A stretch of DNA of 9,460 bases from Verrucomicrobiota bacterium (lineage in GTDB: Bacteria; Verrucomicrobiota; Verrucomicrobiia; Limisphaerales; SXQI01): NCBI GenBank assembly GCA_008933045.1, contig WBXJ01000116.1, positions 1 through 9,460 of the forward strand, written 5' to 3'. The notes under the pieces are model-generated. The model ran no database searches. It saw only the letters and a program-made list of their open reading frames with translations, and was not told the origin of the DNA. The position numbers were made by a program, and so were the translations under genes. Position 1 is the stretch's first letter. Each line of letters begins with the position of its first letter. Below are positions 1-3,940 of this stretch, piece after piece.

Positions 1-71
1 AACACGAATCACTGCCGAAAGTTCTGTTTGGTGAACAACTCACAAAACAATTCTCTTTCGAGTTGCAGTAA
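1..71 (+). CDS. Possible C-terminal tail of an unidentified upstream gene (5' end outside window)
   Basis: Reading in the frame that begins at base 3, 22 sense codons run to a TAA at 69-71 and read HESLPKVLFGEQLTKQFSFELQ when broken into HESLPKVLFG and EQLTKQFSFELQ. The composition (alternating charged and hydrophobic residues, no rare-codon clustering) looks like a real protein end, whereas the other two + frames close at 31-33 and 82-84 and look less protein-like. I do not recognise the family from so short a piece. The stop codon sits inside an inverted repeat (62-82), which would fit the end of a gene. If real, the gene is co-directional with the methyltransferase gene that starts 103 bp later. 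This is an inference from composition only. Confidence 0.3.
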   Translation, partial: HESLPKVLFGEQLTKQFSFELQ

Positions 72-82
72 AATACTGCGAT
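62..82 (+). terminator. Weak terminator-like inverted repeat at the left-edge stop codon
   Basis: GCAGTA (65-70) and TACTGC (74-79) are perfect complements separated by AAA, and the stem extends outward through a T-G wobble (64/80), a T-A pair (63/81) and a G-T wobble (62/82). It overlaps the TAA at 69-71. The sequence after it is TAGCTTTGC rather than a clean T tract, so termination would be weak at best. It could equally be a chance dyad. Confidence 0.2.
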
Positions 83-174
83 AGCTTTGCGAGTGATGCT
101 CAAAAGTCAAGCCCTTCAGCATTCCAATGATATTCCTGTTGATTCGATCGACTTGTTCGTGAATCTGTTTTCAG

Positions 175-1272
175 ATGAGTAATCTTGCTGAAATTTTGCG
201 TCAGGAGATTCACCGTTGCGGCGTTATGACTTGGCCACGGTTCATGACTCTGGCACTCGATCATCCAGACCATGGGTTTTACCAACAGCGAGGCAGGGTG
301 GGGCAGTCCGGAGATTTTTATACGAGCGTCAGTGTGGGAGCGATGTTTGGTGAGCTTCTCGGTTTTTGGCTCGCGGAAAAACTTTCCTCAATTCATGGAA
401 AAGTTCAGATCATTGAGGCTGGAGCGAATGAGGGGAGAATGGCGTGCGATGTTCTGGACTGGCTTTGTCAAAATCGTTCCGAACTTTATCACCGGATCGA
501 GTATGTTCTGTTGGAGCCTTCGTTGCGACGACGGCAGTGGCAAAATGAGACTTTGGCACAGCATCAATCGAAGGTGCGTTGGCTGAGTGACTGGACTGAA
601 ATTCCTCCGCGCTCGGTGCGAGGAGTAGTTTTATCTAACGAACTCCTCGATGCCTTTCCTGTAGAAGTTTGGCGATGGAATTGCTCCACTCAACAGTGGC
701 ACGAGTTCGGAATTACACTGAAGGAGGAATCGTTGACGTGGGCACCCCTGACGTCCACGGGTTGCATCCCGCGTGAGTTGGAGGCATTGACTTCAGCTCT
801 AGGTTCTTTTTTGCCTCAGTCCTACCAACGTGAGTTGAATCCTCAAGCAATCTCGTGGTGGCGCGAAGCCTCGCTCCGTCTCGAAGAGGGTTGGTTGTTG
901 ACGTTCGATTACGGCGGATCAGAAGAAGAATTCTGGGCGCCTGACCGTCCCAATGGCACGTTGCGAGGGTTCAGAAAACACCAAACAGCCTCTGTGCTGG
1001 AAGCTGAATCCGGCGATGTGGATCTGACGGCTTCGGTCAATTTCACATCCATTCAGGCCACCGGCGAAGCACAAGGCTTGGTGACAGAGTTCTACGATCG
1101 GCAGCAACTCTTCCTCGTGAATATCCTGACTGCTTGGCTAGCGACGGGTCTTAATCTGAGCCCGACCCAAACGCGATCCTTATCTACCCTCACTCGACCC
1201 GAATTCCTCGGCACAAAATTTAAAGCCATCCTCCAATATCGGCGCCCTCGAGAACGATCTCTTGAGCTTTAA
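175..1272 (+). CDS. SAM-dependent methyltransferase, MidA / NDUFAF7 family
   Basis: This 365-residue protein carries the whole MidA/NDUFAF7 (DUF185) pattern. The N-terminal helix and family signature lie at residues 20-53 (MTWPRFMTLALDHPDHGFY, then GDFYTS at 46-51), and FGELLG at 58-63. The SAM-binding loop EAGANEGRMA is at 81-90 and the acidic strand end VLLEPS at 111-116. NELLDAFPVEVW lies at 155-166, FDYG at 244-247, and GTLRGFRKH at 261-269 is followed by DVDLTASVNF (281-290). The C-terminal RPEFLGTKFK motif is at 341-350. Length is normal for the family. In mitochondria NDUFAF7 dimethylates an arginine of the complex I subunit NDUFS2; the substrate of bacterial members is not established, so I give no gene symbol. 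It is probably cytoplasmic, with no signal peptide or membrane segment seen. The ATG at 175 is the natural start because the family homology begins a few residues in, but there is no Shine-Dalgarno sequence before it. In the SAM loop the middle glycine of the usual E-x-G-x-G-x-G is asparagine (N85). The gene converges on the - strand aminotransferase. Confidence 0.88.
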   Translation: MSNLAEILRQEIHRCGVMTWPRFMTLALDHPDHGFYQQRGRVGQSGDFYTSVSVGAMFGELLGFWLAEKLSSIHGKVQIIEAGANEGRMACDVLDWLCQNRSELYHRIEYVLLEPSLRRRQWQNETLAQHQSKVRWLSDWTEIPPRSVRGVVLSNELLDAFPVEVWRWNCSTQQWHEFGITLKEESLTWAPLTSTGCIPRELEALTSALGSFLPQSYQRELNPQAISWWREASLRLEEGWLLTFDYGGSEEEFWAPDRPNGTLRGFRKHQTASVLEAESGDVDLTASVNFTSIQATGEAQGLVTEFYDRQQLFLVNILTAWLATGLNLSPTQTRSLSTLTRPEFLGTKFKAILQYRRPRERSLEL

Positions 1273-1298
1273 ACCGGAGTGAACCCGACCCGACTATT

Positions 1299-2390
1299 TT
1301 ATCCGAGCAGGCGGATCGACTCATCCATCGCCGCGTAAAGGGTCTGCATAGTAGCTTCGGTTTCGTCGCCCATGTTGGAAATGCGAAACGTGGTGCCCTT
1401 GATTTTGCCGTAGCCGCCGTCAATCAGGAAACCTCGATCCTTCACAAGCTTCTGAAATTTCGCCACATCGATAACTCTTCCACCCGCCCGCGCACCGTTA
1501 CTGACGCAAGTCAAAGTGGGAGATTCAAATCCTGCCTCTGGGAAAAGGAGAAAGCCGTGTCCAGCGGCCCACGCCCGAGTCCGCTGAGCTAGGGCCAGAT
1601 GACGTGCAAATCGGGCTTGGAGACCTTCTGCAAAAATATCTTCCAACTTTGACGCCAACGCATAAGTGTGACTGATGCTCGGTGTGCTTGGAGTCATGTT
1701 TTCCAAGGCGTTCTTTTGGAATTCGACGAAGTCAAAATAATAACCCCGATCCTTCTGACCTGCTGCCTTTGCAAGCGCCGAAGGTGAACAGGTGAAGACC
1801 GTCAACCCTGGCGGCATCGCAAAAGCTTTTTGAGTGCCTGCCAACAAAACATCAATCCCCAGTTCGTCAAACGCGATTCTTGTCGCCGTCATTGAGCTGA
1901 CCGCATCGACAATAAATATCACCTCTGGATACTTCAGCTTTAATGCCGCAATGTCATTGAGGGAACTCATCGTGCCCGTCGAGGTCTCGTTATGTATCAA
2001 TGTCAGTGCGTCAAATTCGCCCGTGGCAAGTTTAGCATCGATCGCCTCGGCTCGAATCGGGGAACCCCAATCGACCTGCAAACCCTCAGCAGACTTTCCG
2101 CATCGACGTGCGACATCCAGCCATTTATCAGAGAACGCTCCGCACATGCAGCAGAGCACTTTTTTGGCGACTAGATTGCGCAACGCTCCCTCCATCACCC
2201 CCCAAGCGGATGATGTGCTCAAATAAACCAACTGCTTGGTGAACAGGAGCGATTGAAGCTGCGGTTGCATTTTGGCGTAAAGATCTTTGAATCCTTGGCC
2301 ACGATGACCGATCATCGGCGAACAAAACGCAGCGAACGTTTTCGCGCTTACCTCTACCGGTCCAGGAATGTGAAGTTTAATGTGTCCCAT
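1299..2390 (-). CDS. PLP-dependent class-V aminotransferase (serine-pyruvate / alanine-glyoxylate aminotransferase-like)
   Basis: A fold-type I, class-V aminotransferase of 363 residues from the chosen start. The N-terminus has IPGPVEVS (8-15) and MIGHRGQGF (26-34), the typical small-domain start of this family. STSSAWGVMEG at 58-68 forms the phosphate-binding turn. HNETSTGT (133-140) and VDAVSS (161-166, D162 contacting the pyridine nitrogen) precede the Schiff-base lysine K188 in AGTQKA. MTPSTPSISH (232-241) and the substrate-carboxylate arginine R336 in FRISNMGD complete the active site. Family members move an amino group from alanine, serine or a related donor to glyoxylate or pyruvate; the exact substrate cannot be read from sequence. 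Start choice: the frame is open back to a TTG at 2432, with ATGs at 2399 and 2390. Homology starts at GHIKLHIPGP, favouring ATG 2390 (or 2399), but neither has a clear Shine-Dalgarno sequence. A CRP-type palindrome (2399-2414) lies over this start. Odd feature: a CCMC cysteine cluster at 80-83. It is a lone gene, divergent from the nusA operon and convergent with the methyltransferase gene. Confidence 0.9.
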   Translation of the reverse strand: MGHIKLHIPGPVEVSAKTFAAFCSPMIGHRGQGFKDLYAKMQPQLQSLLFTKQLVYLSTSSAWGVMEGALRNLVAKKVLCCMCGAFSDKWLDVARRCGKSAEGLQVDWGSPIRAEAIDAKLATGEFDALTLIHNETSTGTMSSLNDIAALKLKYPEVIFIVDAVSSMTATRIAFDELGIDVLLAGTQKAFAMPPGLTVFTCSPSALAKAAGQKDRGYYFDFVEFQKNALENMTPSTPSISHTYALASKLEDIFAEGLQARFARHLALAQRTRAWAAGHGFLLFPEAGFESPTLTCVSNGARAGGRVIDVAKFQKLVKDRGFLIDGGYGKIKGTTFRISNMGDETEATMQTLYAAMDESIRLLG

Positions 2391-2398
2391 AGTCTGCA

Positions 2399-2414
2399 TG
2401 TGAAACTTTTCACA
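2399..2414. promoter_or_regulatory. Perfect CRP/FNR-type palindrome TGTGA-N6-TCACA
   Basis: The sequence TGTGAAACTTTTCACA is a dyad with 7-bp perfect arms and a 2-bp centre. It matches exactly the TGTGA-N6-TCACA consensus known for enterobacterial CRP and related CRP/FNR-family regulators. It lies 9-24 bp upstream of the aminotransferase ATG at 2390 and overlaps the alternative ATG at 2399. A protein bound here could block transcription or translation start of the aminotransferase gene. The same bases as RNA could form a 6-bp stem with a 4-nt loop at the ribosome entry site. No CRP-family gene is in the window, and matching an E. coli consensus in another phylum is only suggestive. Confidence 0.35.
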
Positions 2415-2483
2415 AAGTCGCCTCTCTGGCAAGCGAACTTATGGATGGGGCCACGCGGACTTCGAAAATGGTGTTCTCGCAGC

Positions 2484-2512
2484 TTGACGCGGCTAATATC
2501 TCTGGGTAATGT
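2484..2512 (+). promoter_or_regulatory. nusA: Candidate sigma-70-type promoter for the nusA operon
   Basis: TTGACG (2484-2489, five of six matches to the -35 consensus) is followed, after 17 bp, by TAATGT (2507-2512). That -10 shares the first, second and last positions with TATAAT and is weak. A start site near 2519 would give a leader of about 100 nt before the nusA ATG at 2618. It is the best + strand candidate I can see in the divergent intergenic region. A better-looking TAATAT at 2494-2499 is too close to this -35 and has no partner at the right distance. Confidence 0.35.
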
Positions 2513-2534
2513 GCGAATTGCGAAAAGTTTTTAT

Positions 2535-2550
2535 TACTGGGTTGCCAGTG
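2535..2550 (+). other. nusA: First stem-loop of the nusA leader
   Basis: ACTGG (2536-2540) pairs perfectly with CCAGT (2545-2549) around the loop GTTG, with a T-G wobble added outside (2535/2550). It falls just inside the predicted transcript and ends immediately before the terminator-like hairpin. It could be a pause hairpin or a partner in alternative folding. Short stems like this do occur by chance. Confidence 0.3.
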
Positions 2551-2553
2551 CCG

Positions 2554-2584
2554 AAGTCGTCGGAAGGATTCTGCCGACTTTTTT
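2554..2584 (+). terminator. nusA: Terminator-like hairpin with T tract in the nusA leader (candidate attenuator)
   Basis: Two overlapping registers are possible. AAGTCG (2554-2559) pairs with CGACTT (2575-2580), with three more pairs inside after one mismatch. Alternatively the GC-rich GTCGG (2559-2563) pairs with CCGAC (2574-2578). Both run directly into six T residues (2579-2584), the layout of an intrinsic terminator. No + strand gene ends near here: the previous one stops at 1272, 1.3 kb upstream. The structure therefore lies in the 5' leader of nusA rather than after a gene. A smaller alternative hairpin, CCGA (2551-2554) with TCGG (2560-2563), uses the same left arm and would exclude the terminator fold, as in attenuation systems. 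NusA itself modulates pausing and intrinsic termination, so feedback on its own operon is a plausible but untested idea. Confidence 0.45.
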
Positions 2585-2607
2585 ATTCCCCGCGTGAGGG
2601 GGGGAGT
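2585..2607 (+). promoter_or_regulatory. nusA: nusA ribosome binding site within a possible masking hairpin
   Basis: GAGGGGGGGAG (2596-2606) is the only strong purine-rich Shine-Dalgarno-like sequence in the window. It ends 11 nt before the ATG at 2618, which supports that start over the in-frame GTG at 2594, which lies upstream of most of it. The preceding ATTCCCC (2585-2591) can pair with GGGGAGT (2601-2607), including one T-G wobble, and would hide the ribosome binding site in a 7-bp stem with a 9-nt loop. Because the G run is long, slipped pairings can leave part of it free. Confidence 0.45.
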
Positions 2608-2617
2608 TTGGAACATT

Positions 2618-3880
2618 ATGAACGCCGAATTTTTAGCCATCTTAGATTACTGGGAGCGCGAGAAAGGGATTAGCAAAGCTATTCTCCTACGGGCTGTCGA
2701 GGAGGCGTTAGTCGCGTCCGCGAAAAAGGCCGTAGGTCCCGCACGCGAACTTCGTTGCGTGATTGATCCTAAAGGCGGCGATATCAAAGCTTTCGCCAAA
2801 TTGATCGTGGCCGACAAAGTCGTCTCCAAGCATGACGAAATGTCAATTTTTGATGCGCGACGCATTAAACCTGACGCGGTGGTTGGTGACGAGTTAGAGA
2901 TAGAAGTTACTCCGGCAAATTTTGGTCGCATCGCCTCGCAGAACGCAAAACAAGCGTTAATGCAGCACATTCGTAAGGCGGAGAAGTTGATGATTTTCGC
3001 CGATTTTAAGGATCGTGTAGGTGATATTGTGAGCGGTGTCGTGCGACGGTTTGACCGGTCGGATGTCACCATCGATCTCGGCAAATATGAGGCATTACTC
3101 CCCAACCGTGAACGAGTTGCGACGGAGGAATACCAAATTGGTGAACGCCTTCGATGCTATGTGCGTGCTGTAGATAATCTTCAGCATGGTCCGGAGATTG
3201 TGCTTTCGCGAGCCGCGCCGGAATTCGTTATTAAGCTTTTTCAATTAGAAGTCTCGGAGATTAGCGACGGCACAATCGAGATTAAAGCCATCGCCCGTGA
3301 GCCAGGTTTTCGAACCAAGCTCGCCGTGTATTCTCGTGACGAAAAAGTTGATCCCGTGGGTGCCTGTGTTGGTTTGCGCGGTAACCGTGTAAAAAACATC
3401 GTCCGCGAGTTGAACAATGAAAAAGTTGATATCGTAAAGTGGGATCCCAACATCCGGGTCTATCTGACTAACGCGCTTGCCCCTGCCAAGTTAAAGAATT
3501 TTGAAGTGGATGAGGCACGCAGGCGGGTTCGCATTTTGGTCAGTGATGATCAATTATCCTTGGCGATTGGTAAGCGGGGTCAGAACGCTCGCCTGACCTC
3601 CAAGTTGACCGGTTGGCATGTTGATATCGAGGCTGAGTATGTGCAAGTGATGGGCTTTGATCAGAAAGTTGCCCAAGCAGTGGCGACCATTGCGACAGTT
3701 CCGGGAATTACTCGCGAGCAGGCCGACTTACTCGTACATAAAGGATTCTTGACCATCGACGATCTGGTCGAAGTTGAGGAATCCGATCTCGAGGATATCC
3801 CCGAGTTGGCAGGCACGGCCCATGCGATTAAGGAAGCAGTCCAAGTTGAAATGGCACGTCGTAACCCCAATTCAAAATAA
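2618..3880 (+). CDS. nusA: Transcription termination/antitermination factor NusA
   Basis: NusA binds RNA polymerase near the RNA exit channel and modulates pausing, intrinsic termination and antitermination. The 420-residue product shows the family layout. The N-terminal polymerase-binding domain covers 1-125 (opening MNAEFLAILDYWEREKGIS, with the SQNAKQALMQHIRKAE end segment at 107-122). The S1 domain spans about 131-198 (GDIVSGVVRRFDRSDVTIDL, EALLPNRE). KH1 has DPVGACVGLRGNRVKNIVRE around 245-264, and KH2 has LAIGKRGQNARLTSKLTGW around 315-333. The C-terminal 360-415 is an acidic helix-hairpin-helix-like unit (GITREQADLLVHKGF, EVEESDLEDIPEL). That is one such repeat rather than the two (AR1, AR2) of the 495-residue E. 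coli protein. The ATG at 2618 fits the family N-terminus and follows a Shine-Dalgarno-like G run; a GTG at 2594 would add eight atypical residues. It is the first gene of the operon, with no rimP upstream and no ylxR between it and infB. Confidence 0.97.
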   Translation: MNAEFLAILDYWEREKGISKAILLRAVEEALVASAKKAVGPARELRCVIDPKGGDIKAFAKLIVADKVVSKHDEMSIFDARRIKPDAVVGDELEIEVTPANFGRIASQNAKQALMQHIRKAEKLMIFADFKDRVGDIVSGVVRRFDRSDVTIDLGKYEALLPNRERVATEEYQIGERLRCYVRAVDNLQHGPEIVLSRAAPEFVIKLFQLEVSEISDGTIEIKAIAREPGFRTKLAVYSRDEKVDPVGACVGLRGNRVKNIVRELNNEKVDIVKWDPNIRVYLTNALAPAKLKNFEVDEARRRVRILVSDDQLSLAIGKRGQNARLTSKLTGWHVDIEAEYVQVMGFDQKVAQAVATIATVPGITREQADLLVHKGFLTIDDLVEVEESDLEDIPELAGTAHAIKEAVQVEMARRNPNSK

Positions 3881-3940
3881 CCAATCATTTGCCCTTCCCC
3901 TGAGTGACAGTGAAGTCTGTCCGATCTGAAAAAATAAATT

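Noticed and set aside
1247..1266. CTCGAGA / TCTTGAG stem near the methyltransferase stop codon as a shared terminator
   Set aside because: The 7-bp stem contains a wobble, lies inside the coding sequence and is followed by CTTTAAACC, not a T tract, and no T tract is present on the other strand either.
2391..2432. TTG at 2432 as the aminotransferase start
   Set aside because: Family homology starts at GHIKLHIPGP, and the extra residues look like untranslated leader. The AGAGG near 2425 is too far from the ATGs to serve them.
2594..2617. GTG at 2594 as the nusA start
   Set aside because: It would add MRGGVWNI, which is unlike NusA N-termini, and those codons are the Shine-Dalgarno-like G run itself. 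The ATG at 2618 fits both homology and ribosome site.
2647..3105. 152-codon open frame antisense to nusA
   Set aside because: Lies wholly opposite the conserved N-terminal and S1 regions of NusA and its translation is serine/threonine/arginine-rich shadow sequence with no recognisable motif.
3906..3921. GACAG / CTGTC inverted repeat between nusA and infB
   Set aside because: Only 5 bp with a 6-nt loop, with no T tract after it. A terminator here would break an operon that is otherwise tightly spaced.
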